A stretch of DNA of 64,000 nt from NCBI GenBank assembly GCA_038025085.1, contig CM076140.1:33266001-33330000 (forward strand). Direction: 5' to 3'. Under the pieces are notes generated by a model. It saw only the letters and a program-made list of their open reading frames with translations. It was not told the origin of the DNA and ran no database searches. Below are positions 1-11,662 of the stretch, in pieces. Source of the DNA: Tetragonia tetragonoides (lineage: Eukaryota > Streptophyta > Magnoliopsida > Caryophyllales > Aizoaceae). The position numbers and the translations under genes were made by a program. Position 1 is the first letter of the stretch, and each line of letters opens with the position of its first letter.

Positions 1-905
1 GCAAGTGCACGGTGTAGTTGTAGCTAACATATGCAAATACGGGTCGATCCCACGAGGATGGTTTTACACAATTACGTCAGGAACTAGTACTAAATTAATG
101 AACTAAATCAAAAGAACAACTAATATAAAACATGACTGAAACTATGAAAATGAACAAACGAAAGCGTAACAAGTAAAAGGTCATATCGTTTTGCCAATTA
201 AAATCCAATTGTGTCACCCAATCAGAGTCTAACTAGTAAATAGATAATGAGAAACATATAAAATAGTAACTGGTTGCAAAGAACGATGAATAGAAAGTAT
301 AAGAAAATACTTACTAGAATGATCGATTAAGATTGTGATTGTAAACAAAGAGTATGAAGAACAATAGTTGAAATTAAGAATTGAACCGATGAAATTAAGT
401 TTCTGGAACAAATAATAAAGTTTGAGGTTTAAACCCTAAGCTAAAACTAAACCTAAATTACGGCTAAACTAAACTAGGCTAAAACTACTGTAAAACGAAA
501 CTAACTCTCGGCGAAATTGTTGTTCTCTTTTTATACTCATTGCCCTGAATTCTGTTCCACCTTAGGCATAAGTCCACCACCGAATTCTCGTATGTAGATG
601 AGCTGAGATAAAAAGCCCAAGTTTTGCTTTTGTAATATGTATGAATCAACTCAGCCCACTAATCAGTGAATATCTTTTAATGTTGCTCTGACTCCCTTTT
701 TTTTGCTTATCTTGTACTAGTAGAATATCAATAGAAATCAACAATTGGGCTTGAATCTTTGTATTTCGTAGGTGCATATGTTCATTTGACATATAGGACA
801 CCAAATTTGACAATTTGATCCCTTTCTTCATGATGGTCTTGCTAGAGAGTTTATTCCTACAAAACAAACAAAAGTATAAAAAAAAAATATATACTTGAGC
901 AAAAA
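1..905 (-). mobile_element. Probable LTR (promoter to U5) of a minus-strand LTR retrotransposon
   Basis: Read on the minus strand, this stretch has a TATA box (tataaaaag, 535-527), then an A/T-rich leader. It ends toward base 1 with the gggatcgacccg...accgtgcacttgc motif, which in many Athila/Tat-type plant elements lies just before the primer-binding site. The primer site itself would be outside the window. There is no convincing ORF; the short ones at 229-411 and 646-867 look accidental. The boundary with the gag-protease remnant near 905 is not sharp, and a tttgttttgtag acceptor-like sequence at about 846-862 (minus) leaves a gene-like alternative open. Confidence 0.4.
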
Positions 906-910
906 TACCA

Positions 911-2582
911 AATTGAAGGTTACAAATATGTGTAAATTTGGACTAAACTATGGCACGTCTTCTCGACTCATATCCTGAACATGGCAAACAAAGATAGCAC
1001 GGTCCTTTGTTGCGTACTCAACCTTCTTCATTGTTGACACAATGTTCAACTTGGATTTCCCTACAATTCCTCAATATGACACCCTACGACCTCTAGGTCC
1101 TTTAAAAGAAACCTTCTGTTCAAAACATTCAATGCTAGCCCTATACTTGACTAACCATTCCATTCCTAGAATCGCATCGAACTCCTGTAGAGCAATTTCG
1201 ATCAAATCTACGGGTAGCTCACAACCAACGATACTAACAGGACAATTCTCAAATTGAGCATTACAACATACTCTAGTTCCATTAGACAGGGTTATATTGG
1301 CACTAGACATAGGAGTAGATTTTATACTCAGTTTATTTGCATAGCTCCTTGACAAAAACGAATGCGAAGCACCAGAATAAAATAACACGAAAGGTGGATG
1401 AGAGTTGACATTAGGTTTTGCTTCAGCCTCTGTACAATTCATAACGTACACTCTACCATTGACACCTCTATTGTTGTTATTAGGTGTGGAATTCAGAGCA
1501 GTAGGCTGAGGATTAGCCTGATTCACCGTCGCAGCGGCGGTGTTATTATTCCCACGATTGTTGTTTTAACTTCCATTGTTGCCTCGAAAGTTACCACCAT
1601 TGCCATTCCTATTCTAGCCATTGCCTCTATTAGGCACATTGTTATTCTTCCCACGACTCCAACACTCAGACGCCCTATGGCCTGTCTTGTTGCACTCGTA
1701 ACAAACTAGAACTTCACCTTGACAATTCTTTCCCGGATGTAGCTTATGACATTTCTGGCATGGAGTATTCCTTCGAGCTAGGATTGCGGCTCGATGGTTC
1801 TTGTTATTACCAGAATTCCTGTTTCGGTTGTTATTTCCACCATTATTTTTATTATTGTGGTGTCCACCACTCTTGGATTTCCTCTCCACAGCCTGGGAAG
1901 AGTTTTCTTCTTCTCGCTTGTTCTTTCTGAGAACCGTATCTCGACGATTAACCATCCTTTCTTGGTTCAAGGCTTTATCGTATGCACCCTGAAATGTATT
2001 TGACAAACCGGCTACATAGCGCGGGATATTCCAGCTTAGTCCATCCTCAAATCGGCCCATGCGGTCATTCACTTTCGCCACCTGTAGTGGCGCGAATACC
2101 GCTAATTCATTAAACTTTGAGGTATACTCGGTCACCATCACCTTACCTTGCGTAAGACATTGAAACTCCGCTTGCTTTTGACGACAAAGGGACCTTGGAT
2201 AAAACCTTTCGTGAAGTGCCTCTTTGCATTGATTCCATCCAAAGTTCGGTTGAGCAACTAGTGACGTTCCAACATTTGACCACCACTTGTTAGCCTCATT
2301 CTTCAAGTAGTACGAAGCCGTAGCGATCTTTTGATCTTCTGGTCTAGCGCACAGCCTTGCTAGAAACAGTTTCTCCATCTCATTAATCCAAGTCTCTAAC
2401 TTGGTAGGATCCGCTCCACCTTCAAAAGTTGGGGGCTTTAGAGCGTCGAAATCCCTGAATGCTCTAGTAGCGGCATTCTGAACATTGTGTTGCTGTTTGT
2501 TGCTTTCCAATTGATGCGCGAATTGCTCGGTCATCATAGCCAAGGCATTTTTGATACACACGAGTATTTGGTTTTGAGTCAT
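911..2582 (-). pseudogene. gag-protease of element H, broken by two stops and a protease active-site change
   Basis: Gag begins at the ATG at 2582. Its middle is the retrotransposon gag fold (FRDFDALKPPTFEGG to EANKWW), followed by a basic Asn-rich region and two zinc knuckles: a shorter-spaced CX2CX3HX4C and a standard CX2CX4HX4C (CYECNKTGHRASEC). Gag and the protease ORF (1526-1071) are in the same frame but separated by TAG at 1616-1614 and TAA at 1568-1566. The retropepsin signature normally reading LFDSGAS is LFYSGAS, so the catalytic Asp is Tyr. The flap and ILGMEWL region are present. After 1071 a frameshifted linker (MKKVEYATKDRAIFVCHVQDM) runs to about 911 and no RT follows. The gene is dead as a protease source; the substitution and stops are seen directly. 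Confidence 0.85.
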
Positions 2583-3163
2583 CGCTTCTTAAAATATCTG
2601 AAATCATAATGAAAATTGGCGAATAGAGACATTAAGGACTTAAGTTTCTAGGATTCCCATTTTTTAGGGCACATAGTCAGAGATTTGGGTAGATTCACCC
2701 CTACTCTTTTCATCTAGCATTTAACACATTTGAGAGTGTTAGACTATGACCGTAGGTCATACATCTTATTCTTTTTAACTGATAAAATAATGATTTTCTC
2801 ATGCAAGAGAGAATGTTATGTCATAGAATTTGTTCTATGATGTGAATAAGCCACTTGTCTAAGCTTTGACGAATGTAATAGAATTCGATGCATATTGCTC
2901 ATGCTTTCATACTTGCATATAAGCTATTCTCATGCGTATGAACATGCTATATCATTTAAGAAAGAATCATCTAAATAATATAACAATGTAAGAGAGATAG
3001 AATTTAGCTCATATCAGATATGCATAAATTTAACCATAAGTAAAGCAATAATCTACGTCTTTTATACGGCTCAACACACCAAATAAATAAAAATCTCTTG
3101 GCTCATAAGGCCTCACACAATGATATGTAATTAGTTCTTAGCAAAATAAAGCTAATCTAATGT
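2583..3163 (-). other. Non-coding stretch between ORF0 and gag of element H
   Basis: About 580 A/T-rich bases without a supported ORF. Just before the gag ATG (minus strand) there is a polypyrimidine-type acceptor ending in tttcag at about 2599, so the gag start could be reached by splicing out an upstream leader. That is inference only. I see no LTR ends or inverted repeats here. Confidence 0.4.
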
Positions 3164-3926
3164 CTACTCGACATTCAGAGGGTTATCAGGAGATCCAGGA
3201 GGACTATCATCTCCATCCTCCTTCTTAATCACTCCTCTTGGCTTGGAAGTAGATGGTGGTCTAAACTTCAAGCTTCTGCGAAGTCTCTTAGCAATAGGTT
3301 CCGTAGTAGTGATATAGTCACGAATATGCATGTGTTGCACCTTCTTTTGGCAAGTCCATGCAGTAGTAGAAGAGACAATTCCCTTGCGATCCAATCGTTC
3401 TTGATCAACATCAACTCACCGCGAACACCAGGGAGATGCTTGAACCATTTTCCTCCGAAGCTAAATCGCTCATAGTTAGGCTCTTTATCAACTTCAAGAT
3501 CGGCATACTTAGCTTACACACCTTTTCATGGATCTTTATTAGGTAGTCCATCAATAACCAATCGCACATAGTGAGCACAATGGAATAGAACATTATGATG
3601 TGTACAGAATTCCTCAATTATTTCCCAAATTCGATTCACATAATGACAAACTCTTTCACCTTCTTGTTCACGTAACACAAGGGCGGGAAGAGGAGGGCAA
3701 CGTGGCTCCCCTGGGACAACCCTGCGAGGTAAATCTGGAGCAATAAGGGTACTAGGAGTATACTCAGAAGAAGCTGGAGGAGAATCATCTTTAGGGTCCT
3801 CACGTGCCTTCATAAATACACCTCTTTCCTCATAGAAGTTATAGGTGTTTGTCATCTCAGACTCAAATGGAGAGCGAGGTCTCAAAGAACTCAGCTTAAT
3901 AGAAGTCTGACTAAAAGGATGCCTCT
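3164..3926 (-). pseudogene. Extra ORF (ORF0) between primer site and gag of element H, decayed
   Basis: Minus-strand coding remnant read in three overlapping pieces: 3885-3526, an intermediate part (KYADLEVDKEPNYERFSFGGKW) and 3394-3164. Together they would give more than 230 residues with a Pro/Ser-rich acidic segment, a central LREQEGERVCHYVNRIWEI stretch and a charged tail ending DSPPGSPDNPLNVE. Frameshifts and stops separate the pieces. Its 5' part lies on the other side of Ogre-A (44788-44982). I do not recognise the protein. It is not gag, which starts separately at 2582. An extra sense ORF before gag is known in several plant Ty3 groups, but its origin here is unclear. Confidence 0.5.
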
Positions 3927-4352
3927 CTTGGTGTAGATACCCTAATCGTTCTCATCCCCTTGCACCGCAACGCCCGATGATGATGGTAATGGAATAACAT
4001 GAAAGCAAGTAGAAAAGGACATTGCTTGGAAATTTAGACCAAATTACTTAAAACCTCATTCCTTGGATAACTCTTGTTATAAGGATTCCAACGCCTTTGA
4101 CCTTGCCTCAATAAGGTTTCCGGATCAAGAGATATTGCGTCTTGAAGATTTGGGTCAAAACCGCTCATTTTCGACCCCCTGGGTCAGCCCAAGGGCAATT
4201 TCGTAATTTAATGAGCACAAAAAGTCAAAAAACCCTAGCCACGCGCACGCCTCTGGTTCTAGCGGCTGACGTTGTCAGTCAAACAAACCATTTGGATGAT
4301 TTCTCTTAATATACAACACAAAAGAACTCAATCTCTTTCACCCTAGTCATAT

Positions 4353-4510
4353 GAGCTGTTAAAATGCTTAAATGCAATAAAAAGCTTCAGTTGAAGCTTG
4401 TTTGTACTTGTAAACATCCTTGGTGTAGTTTCTCACTCAAATGAATGCATACAAAGCAACCAAAAGCTTCAACTCAAGCTTTTGAATGTATTTACGCATT
4501 TTAACAGCTC
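4353..4510. mobile_element. MITE-like inverted-repeat insertion in the 5' LTR
   Basis: A 158-bp segment starts GAGCTGTTAAAATGC and ends with its exact reverse complement GCATTTTAACAGCTC. Further inverted pieces lie inside (agcttcagttgaagctt and agcttcaactcaagct). It lies in the part of the 5' LTR missing from the 3' LTR (which reads straight through at about 43625), so it is younger than Ogre-A or was lost from the other LTR. A clear target duplication is not visible and the superfamily is not determined. Confidence 0.6.
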
Positions 4511-4542
4511 TTACAGGTGGCACACGCGTGACTGCGGGTGCC

Positions 4543-4650
4543 CTCAGGGCAGCCGCTGGGCCCAACGGCAGGCCGTTGAGCCCCAGCTACAGCTGTTGAG
4601 CTCCAGCGGCACTGCCGCTGAGCTCCACTTGCCTTCCGGTTGGCCGCTGG
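4543..4650. promoter_or_regulatory. GC-rich palindrome array in the Ogre-A LTR, upstream of TATA
   Basis: A run of short imperfect palindromes of the type AGCGGC-N4-GCCGCT (for example cagcggcactgccgctgag) with spacing near 20 bp. It ends about 73 bp before the LTR TATA box. The 3' LTR has a diverged version at about 43602-43705. The same kind of array precedes both antisense promoters of this element and all three promoters of Ogre-B. It is dense in CG and CCG/CGG sites. Confidence 0.6.
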
Positions 4651-4723
4651 GCCTGTTTTTTGGCTGGGCCGAGTTTTGGCGCCGAGTTTGCAGCCCTAAG
4701 CCCCTAATGCTGTCCCCTAACTC

Positions 4724-4730
4724 TATAAAT
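4724..4730 (+). promoter_or_regulatory. TATA box of the Ogre-A LTR promoter
   Basis: ctctataaatactccc is a good plant TATA box in GC-rich to AT-rich transition sequence. It is repeated at 43787-43793 in the 3' LTR. Transcription would begin about 30 bp downstream. Confidence 0.6.
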
Positions 4731-5737
4731 ACTCCCTTTCACCCTCTTTTGAGGGAGGTTGGTCAGTTTATATTTTTGAGAGCAATTTGAGAGCACAAAT
4801 TCCCCAAAGTCATAGAGAATTCAGAATTTGAAGACTCAAGCAAGCCATTGCACCCAACCTAGCACCCAAGATTGAATAGCAATTCTAATACTACTAGTCC
4901 TCTTCGAATAGAACGTCCAGGTTAACCATCCTGAGGGCCTAAATCCTTTATTAAATCTCTTATTTATCGTTTATAGTTATGTTTTACCTAGCTTTTGATT
5001 ATGGTTGAATAGTTGTGCATGCTTAGATCCTTGTAAATAATTATGCATGATTAGTTTATTTAAAGTTTGCATCTTTTTATTAGTTTATGCAAGTTTACGT
5101 CTTCTTATCGTTTGTGCATCATGTAGCAACCTCCTAGGTTTATTTTAGCATAAAGTTGATATTTTTGCATTGTTCTTCTATTGAAGTTACTAACAAATTT
5201 ATTGATGTGCATATGCGATGTTTGGCGCATTTAGCAAAGTGTGGTAGGTTGGAGAGTTAATTTATTGCTCTTATCTCTTATTTGTGTTTGATAATAGTAT
5301 GCATGCAAATTGGATATAAATTGTGCAAAGTGATAACATAGGTAATTTGGTTGTCTTTAACCCACCTAGCTAATATAGGATCTTGGATGACCGGATTTGC
5401 ATGGAACCATATAGCATAGATAAATATTTGACATGGACAAGCTTAGTAGAGGCCGTTAATTCGGGCAATTTAGATGAGATTCGTTTTGTTTATTTCGTAC
5501 CTACACCCCCCGAACTCAATATTTAGCCACATGGGTATGAGTCAATTCCCAATAGGAAATGGGTGCACTTTTTGATGGTTTCCAATTGTTTCCTAAAAAT
5601 TGGTGGCGACTTCATTGCTCACAAATTATTATTCCCCGATATAATTTAATTTAAATTTCATATGACGTATTATTTAAGAACCATTAATTCCAACTAAATA
5701 TCTCAATTAGAAGCCGAAAAGGCGAGGGTTCTTACAG

Positions 5738-5755
5738 TGGCGACTTCACTAGGGA
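5738..5755 (+). other. Primer-binding site of Ogre-A
   Basis: One base after the LTR end comes tggcgacttcactaggga. This resembles the TGGCGAC...ACTGGGGA primer site of Ogre-type elements, described as complementary to tRNA-Arg. Ogre-B has the matching site at 28000-28017 on the minus strand. The tRNA assignment is from family knowledge, not checked against a tRNA set. Confidence 0.7.
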
Positions 5756-6758
5756 CTAATTAACAAGAGGGTGTAATTCGAACACCTATCCATGTCAATA
5801 ATTTATTTTAGCTATTTGGTTCAATTACCGTATGTGTTTATTTTCTTTGCCTTGCATCCATATCATTCATATTGCATGCATTACCATCGCAAGATGTCGA
5901 AAGATATCACCACACCATAAATAGGAATTACCCTTTGGAGCATTGTCTATGACTTAGGCTGGTGACCCACTAGGTCCGAATTACCTTTACACATAATCGT
6001 GTTCCACCCCATGGCATTTACATGTCTCCATTCGAGATATGTAAAACGGTACGTTTAGTTTTACTATGCATCCCATAGAAGACGAAACGCATCTGGTCGT
6101 GGGTTACCTTATCCAACCATAGATTGTGTCAAGCTATTGCATTTAGTCCCATAGTCCATATCAAGGTGCTAATTGATTTACCTGCTATATTGTGATTGAT
6201 TGTTTCCTTGCTATGTGATTAGTTTCCATAGAATATTAGGACTAGATCCCCCCTTAGGATTGTCTGGAGTCCAGTTTAGGGAAGGTTTCCCTTTTGTTTG
6301 CTTGTTCGTTTTGATAGTTTTACAAATAGAGTCTAGGATCTTTTCTGTTTTTAGGAAATAGAATCCATGTATGACTCCGATGACGCTAGTGACCATATTC
6401 AGAAGACGTTCTTTTCCATATGAATTAGATTGCGTGCAAATAATATAGTCTCGTCAATGATCTTTCACAAAATAAAAAAAAGAGTCTTACTTTATTCCCA
6501 TATGCAAGTCAATAGTATACTTTCCGTTATTAAATTAGGGAATTATATCCCATATGCAAGTCAAGAGTATATTTCTTTTAATTCTACAGAGTCGAAAAGA
6601 TCATTGACTAGGATATGATATCTACATAAAATCGCGTCTTTTCGAAATATCACCATGTTGAGGATTAATACTAGATTCTCTTCCCACTTTTGTTTTAAAT
6701 AAAATCTTTCTTTGTGGAGCCTTCCATTTATTTCTTATTTTCTTAAACGGGTCTTTTT
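5756..6758 (+). other. 5' leader of Ogre-A
   Basis: About 1 kb of A/T-rich sequence between primer site and gag. A near-direct repeat (cccatatgcaagtcaatagtata and cccatatgcaagtcaagagtata) occurs at about 6497-6570. No ORF is supported. Confidence 0.6.
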
Positions 6759-8487
6759 ATGTCCAGAATTGGTAGGAGTAAAGATCACGGTCCTAGGAAG
6801 TGGGAGAGGGACGAGTCCAACAAGAGATTCATCCGCAAGTTGTCATTCGAACCTTCACTGCAAGCACAGTTTGTGGGCCCCATTTGGCTCGACAACCTTC
6901 GCACACCGCCATTTTCACCTCAAGCCTCGCCACCTAATTCACCAAAGTCCATCATGTCCGGAGATTCTGAGAAAACCGCTGACCAAAAGATGGATGACCT
7001 TTTAGCACAATTGGCCGCCATGAATGCTAGATTCACTGACATGGAAGCCCGTGTCACCAAGTTGGATCCCCCTACTAGGGACGACGATGAGCCCAAACCC
7101 AATGAAGATAAGACTGAGCCCTCCACTAAAGAGGTGCAAGAACTCCAAGCTAAGCTGAATAGACTTGAGTCCGTTCTAGGCAAGAGTCGTGTCTTTCATG
7201 ACATGATCATCAATTCTGAAGGCTATGCTCCCCACATCAAGGGAAAATTGCCCACTAAGTTTTCCATGCTTGAAGTTCCCAGATTCAAAGGAAGCGATGA
7301 TCCACAAGATCACATTAGGGCTTTTACCACTGCATTGGGCTTTAGAGGCATTGAGCAAGAGTTATATGCTCACCTCTTTCCCAAAACTTTGGACCCTTAG
7401 GGCCTAGTTTTTTAAGCTACCCACTCAAAAGCTGCAGAAGTGGGAAGACTTATCCACTCTGTTCCTGGAGAGATATGCTGACAATGTCTTGCCTCCCATA
7501 ACCTTGAGAGAATTGGACATCACCAAGCAAGGTGACAAAGAAGGATTCACCAATTTCGTAAGAAGATGGAGAACCAAGGTTGCTGAAATGATTGATCGCC
7601 TGAAAGATCAAATTAGAATGCTAGTCCAAAACTTGGCATCTGAATACCACGAGCACATGAAGTTTCAACCCATAACCACTTATGCCCGACTAACTGAAGT
7701 AGGCATGACCATTGAAGATGATCAACTCCAAAGAGGGAAGAACAAGGTCACTTACAATAACAACACAAGTGGTTACAAGGATAAGAAATACACCAATACC
7801 AATCATGGCTCCACAAGTAGAGGAAATGAAGTGAACGCCATTGCTAACAGGCGTCCGAGAAGGTTTACTCCCCTCGGGATGCCTTATTTCAAAGCTCTAG
7901 ACAAATTAGTCAAAGGACACTATTTGCACCCGATTGGGCCTACCCCTGATCCACCCGTAGAGAAAAGATCGCCGTACTGGAATGAGTCTGCATTCTGCAA
8001 ATACCATAGAGGTCATGGAAACGACACCGAAAAGTGCTACACTCTCAAGGAGAAAATCTAAGATCTGTTCGACAATGGCACCATACCATTGCCTAAGGAC
8101 GCACCGCCACCCAGTAACAATAATAATCCCCTCGAAAACTCTTTTGCCATTGACATTTGCGGCCTTTGGGATAGTGATGAAGAGGATAATGGACCTTATA
8201 CTGATCCTGAAGATGTGCTAACTCCTCAAGTCCACGACATAGCAAATGGTAAAACTTTGTACGACATCTCCGACAACGAGAAAGAAGAAGATGACAAAGC
8301 TCTGAACTACCTCACAAGATCAGGACACCAGTTCAGGCCCGAAAACATTTACGTGGATCCATCTCAAATCCAACCCGTAGAGCCTGTAACAATCCCCAAT
8401 AGGGATCCAACCCAAAGAGAGGTGACTAAGGAAGATGATGGAAATTGCAAAGGACAAAAGCTGACATATCTATTTGGCAAATGTTGA
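6759..8487 (+). pseudogene. Ogre-A gag, interrupted
   Basis: The start at 6759 (MSRIGRSKDHGP) matches the same conserved N-terminus in Ogre-B (LSRIGKKTVGP). Order: basic N-terminus, a coiled-coil-like segment (about residues 75-135), then the gag core around PRFKGSDDPQDHIRAF. TAG at 7398-7400 stops it. A one-base loss in the T run at 7408-7413 then shifts frame, after which gag continues to a zinc knuckle CKYHRGHGNDTEKC at about 8000-8040. The second histidine of the usual CX2HX4HX4C is Asn here. A further TAA at 8059-8061 replaces a Gln codon, and an acidic tail (GLWDSDEEDNG) runs on to 8487. The reading frame shifts again at about 8440 into protease. Not functional. Confidence 0.88.
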
Positions 8488-9145
8488 CAACTTCTATCAC
8501 TCATAGAAGGGCCGTGCTAGAAGCTTTAAACACAACCACCATTTCTCCAAATGCAACTCCGGAAGATGTAGTTAACCTCTTGGTCCAAGGGAAATCATCC
8601 ACACCCGTCACCTTTTCTGACAAGGACCTTCCACCCGAAGGCATCCACCACAACAAAGCCCTCTATCTGACTGTAATTTGTCAACAAAGACAAGTCCCCA
8701 TGACTTTAGTTGACAATGGCTCTGCTGTAAATGTATGCCCCTTGAGGACTGCTGAACACCTCAAAATAGACTGCAACAATCTCGCACACTCCGCGAAAGG
8801 GTTAAGAGCTTATGGCAATTCCAAAAGGAACGTCTTAGGCACATTTTCCATGAATATTAACATTGGGCCCATCGAGAAAATGGTCCAGTTTCACGTCATC
8901 GACATTCCAGCCACCTTCAATCTTCTTTGAGGAAGGCCGTGGTTGCATGGGCTAAATGTTGTAGCCTCAACCCTTCACCAAAAGGTAAAGCTATCCCTAG
9001 TGGGATCCACGCCGGAAGTCTGTGCTGATACCATGGTGGTTCAGATAGAAAAAGCTCCAGTCTTAAAGATAGAGCATAATGAGGAAGATGAAGAACTATG
9101 GGGCTTCGAGAAGATAGGCTTCATAGAAACAATAGAACCCACACT
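8445..9145 (+). pseudogene. Ogre-A aspartic protease and start of the PR-RT linker
   Basis: Begins in the typical Tat context (KADISIWQMLTTSITHRRAVLEALN) and contains the retropepsin site as LVDNGSAVNVCP, with Asp and Gly-Ser intact. The conserved segment ending NLL-GRPWLHGLNVVASTLHQKVK is cut by TGA at 8928-8930, where related elements have Leu. The linker (EDEELWGFEKIGFIETIEPT) runs into CACTA-1 at 9146 and resumes at 30943 in the same frame. It cleaved the Gag-Pol polyprotein in the ancestral element. Confidence 0.85.
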
Positions 9146-11657
9146 CACTACTAGAAAAATGACTTTTAACGATGAAATTTTCCGTCGTTAAAAAGCCTAA
9201 TTTTCATCGTTATTGCTATTAACGACGAAAAAAAGGTTCGTCGTCGTTCATCGTTATTGTTTCCCTCGTTAAACGTTATAACGACGACTTTAATTTGTTC
9301 CTCGTCTATTTTTACTAACGATGTGTGATATTTTTGTCGTTATTTCCAACCAATAACGACGAACAAAATATATAATAACGACCATATCTCTCATTGTTAA
9401 TGTATATATCGTTACTTTGGATGACCCTTAAGAACAACGCTATAGTTCGTTGTTATTGTGATTAATTATAACGTCTTTTATTAAATTCTAGATTTCACCC
9501 AGAAACACTATTAATAATCAAATTATATTAGCAAAAGACAAATAAGAACATTTAACTCCAATGGGATTTGAATACTGATATTTTATTTTTAAAAAAAATA
9601 AAGGAATTACAAAATCTTATTATACATGAAATAGAAAAATGCAATACAGGCATTGCTCACAAGATCTTCAATATCTATCTAAAACCCAAGTCTAGAATAC
9701 AACGTAATACAAGCCTATAAAATTCATTCTGTAGCCACCTAATGTTTATTGTTATTCATCAGCTGTACCAAGTGAATTCATCCCATCCCTTCGAAAACAC
9801 CTGTAAAGAAGATAAAAAGGAAGCGATGCACTCACACATGTTAGTAGCTTAGCTTTTGAATGAAAATGGTGCACATCAAGTACCCTAACAAATTAGATTA
9901 GAAAAGAAAAACGCTAGCTAGCTAGTCATCAATGTTAAACCAAAAAAATCTTAAACTAGAAAAAATTACAGAACACTATCAAGCAGTTATTACATTTTTC
10001 AATTCTCATACAACACAATGCCCAACTATCATGCTTTTGGCACTCAATAGAATCTAGTATTGACAAAATGAAAAGGAGACTCAGATAAAGGTAAACAAGA
10101 ATTAAAGATACCTGAGCTTCCATACATGAGAGGATGATCGGCCTCTTCTGCTCTACAGATCATGTAGCTCTTTCAAGAACAAATCTCCCTATACCCAACA
10201 TTATTCAACAATGACACTAGCATGTATAAACATATTAAAGTACAGTACTTTTACAACTAGGTTAATATAATCAATATTTCTTTCAATCCAAAGTTTGGTC
10301 TCCATATAATACACCAGACTTACGCATAGAAACCCTACTTACTAAAAAGATACTATTAGATTAACTCTATCTAATACTTGTGTGATATGCCCATGCATAA
10401 CTAGATGTAAAATTTTGTTGCTTAATCCAAAGTAAATTCATACATAGTACACATTATTACATTCAGATAGCTAGTGCATAAAAAATTGTCCACCTAGTTG
10501 TTAAACAACCTACTCTTTTAAAGGTTTAAAACACTTCTAATATTTGACCTGCACAACACTATACAACTTTGTAGTATTAAATTAAAACTTCTATTGACAA
10601 CTGCATAAAAAAGTAACTTCATGTTAATCATTAAAACTGTAGTTACCAGGCCATTCACAAATTTCACATAAAAAGTCCTTTCACCCAAATCATATCAACA
10701 GCAAACCCAGTAGATTACCACACTTTAACATGAACTAATAGAATCAGATACTAGAGGGGATTATTAATTGGTGTCCATCACTATACCCCACATTAAAAAT
10801 GGATTTTGGCGGGTTTATTGCTGTGACAGAAGCAGCAACAGTAGCAGTGGCCTGCTGGCTGACTGTGACAGCAGCAACAGCAGTAGCAGCCGCCTGCTGG
10901 CTGGTTGTGACAGTAGGCAATTGTTCAACTGTTGTTGCTTCTGTGCTGTGTTGCGTTGTGGCAGCACATGCATGCACATGGAAAAGGAGAGGCTCAGAGC
11001 AGAGAAACATAATGGAAAATGTTGACTTGTTTATCTTATGCAACTTAAATTAGCTTCTATGGAAGTCATTTGTTGCTCTAGAAAACAAACACTATTTTAG
11101 TTACATGTAGGTTTGCTCATAACCTCAAATCATACTTAAATGACAAAAAGAAAGTGAATTTTGCTGCTCTTTAATATGATCGAAAATCCATTATAGCTCT
11201 ATTGTACTTGGGTGAATAGGCACCTCTCCTTTATATATACAACTTACAGCAGAGAAGATTTTTGAGCAAAGAAATCTATGCTCGTGGCAGTGGATATGAA
11301 AGCCAATTAAAGACAGGGGAAATGACATAACACATGAAATCATGGCTGTGTAGAGACAGAAATAACCTTGTGCTAAACACCACATCCATAAACCGAAGTG
11401 ATAACGAAACTCACAACCCATCTATCTATTTGGTCTTGACCGTGATGAACTGAGTACATCAGAGCCATTCACATGAACCAATTTCAATAAGATTTACCAA
11501 ACTTCTATTGGACATGGTTCAACATTTAAAAGTTTGAAATAGGTAGACTATTCCCTACCATCAACCAACATTGCACGCAACCTGATAATGTTTTTGTCTA
11601 ACCAATGTATACAGCCTAAAATCAGAACCTCTTGTCTCTAACAAGTAGACAAACTCT
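9146..11657. mobile_element. Left arm of CACTA-1
   Basis: The first ~320 bp hold the subterminal repeats; the rest is A/T-rich and non-coding as far as I can see, apart from a possible exon at 10744-11043. The terminus and repeats could bind a transposase supplied elsewhere. Confidence 0.7.
10744..11043 (-). CDS. Hypothetical ORF in CACTA-1, Ala/Thr/Val/Gln repeat protein
   Basis: A 99-residue minus-strand ORF with an imperfect internal repeat (TTSQQAAATAVAAVTVSQQATATVAASVT), coming from a roughly 40-bp imperfect tandem repeat in the DNA. No known domain and no transposase motif. It could be an exon remnant of an element gene, or chance coding in a low-complexity tract. The low confidence reflects that. 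Confidence 0.2.
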   Translation of the reverse strand: MHKINKSTFSIMFLCSEPLLFHVHACAATTQHSTEATTVEQLPTVTTSQQAAATAVAAVTVSQQATATVAASVTAINPPKSIFNVGYSDGHQLIIPSSI

Positions 11658-11662
11658 GGACT

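Larger units (their letters stand above)
3932..5736 (+). repeat. 5' LTR of Ogre-A
   Basis: Starts TGTAGATACCC and ends GGGTTCTTACA, immediately before the primer site. It is 1805 bp, against 1506 bp for the 3' copy. Most of the difference lies at about 4276-4517, where this LTR has a segment absent from the other, including the short inverted-repeat element at 4353-4510. The promoter TATA is at 4724-4730, with the GC-rich palindrome array just upstream. Confidence 0.92.

Noticed and set aside
1398..2003. Plus-strand ORFs over the H gag region
   Set aside because: Shadows of the minus-strand gag-protease, with no domain of their own.
4398..4790. 130-residue ORF in the Ogre-A 5' LTR
   Set aside because: Runs across the MITE, the GC array and the TATA box; not present in the 3' LTR.
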